Assembly (NCBI RefSeq): GCF_009739465.1
Contig: NZ_WHOM01000067.1
Location: 62,001-126,000 of the forward strand
DNA from: Streptomyces apocyni
GTDB lineage: Bacteria > Actinomycetota > Actinomycetes > Streptomycetales > Streptomycetaceae
Length of the DNA stretch: 64,000 nt
Reading direction: 5' to 3'
The notes below the pieces were generated by a model that worked only from the letters and a program-made list of their open reading frames with translations, searched no databases and was not told the origin of the DNA. The translations under genes were made by a program, and so were the position numbers. Positions within the stretch are counted from its first letter, which is position 1, and each line of letters opens with the position of its first letter. Shown here one piece after another: positions 63,950 to 64,000 of this stretch.

Positions 63950-64000
63950 CTTCTGGAACACCGCTTCCGACCAGGTCAGACGGGCTGCCAAAGCCGGTCT

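Overview
The window is high-GC actinobacterial chromosome with the gene order of the conserved central part of a Streptomyces genome (from the nuo operon to secE-nusG). Supporting signs are frequent GTG starts, many 1-14 bp gene overlaps, RBSs of the AGGAG type, long GC-rich hairpins without U-tracts as terminators, no CCA encoded at tRNA ends, and the gene set itself: 14-subunit complex I, KorAB, HtpX, YajQ, MurB, SecE/NusG.

Layout. 1-13.9 kb: the 3' part of a complete-type complex I operon, nuoD (cut by the window edge) through nuoN, closed by a strong hairpin. 14.0-26.5 kb: mostly single genes, namely recQ, fumarylacetoacetase, a HAD phosphatase, a long-chain polyprenyl diphosphate synthase (probably menaquinone tail), a LolA-like lipoprotein-type protein, an ABC export pair, a secreted M28 aminopeptidase with a P-domain, and a RarD/EamA transporter. 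25.6-27.0 kb: a divergent NmrA-type reductase / HxlR regulator pair with repeated operator-like half-sites. 27.0-30.0 kb: korA-korB, 2-oxoacid:ferredoxin oxidoreductase. 30.3-34.8 kb: a NarL-type response regulator, a frameshifted alpha/beta hydrolase and two tandem paralogous sensor kinases.

35.0-45.0 kb: a second nuo operon with nuoA-B-C-H-I-J-K-L-M-N only. It lacks D, E, F and G. The missing NADH-input module, with korAB close by, suggests a ferredoxin-fed or hybrid complex I. NuoC2 carries a long repeat-containing disordered tail. 45.2-54.9 kb: HtpX, YccF, an APC permease, a GlsB-family protein, YajQ, tRNA-Tyr, a PF03640-type lipoprotein, a 907-residue NACHT ATPase (candidate antiphage gene), an SDR-like protein and a degenerate cytosine-deaminase-like amidohydrolase. 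55.1-64.0 kb: tRNA-Thr, tRNA-Met, rpmG, two MaoC/HadAB-like hydratase subunits, a TetR-MFS efflux module with shared operators, murB, adenosine deaminase, an aspartate-type aminotransferase, tRNA-Trp, secE and nusG. rplK would be expected just past the right edge.

The respiratory theme dominates: two complex I loci, a polyprenyl synthase for the quinone pool, and a ferredoxin-reducing KorAB between them. No CRISPR array, insertion sequence, integrase or rRNA was recognised. All calls come from reading the sequence and translations; no database search was run.
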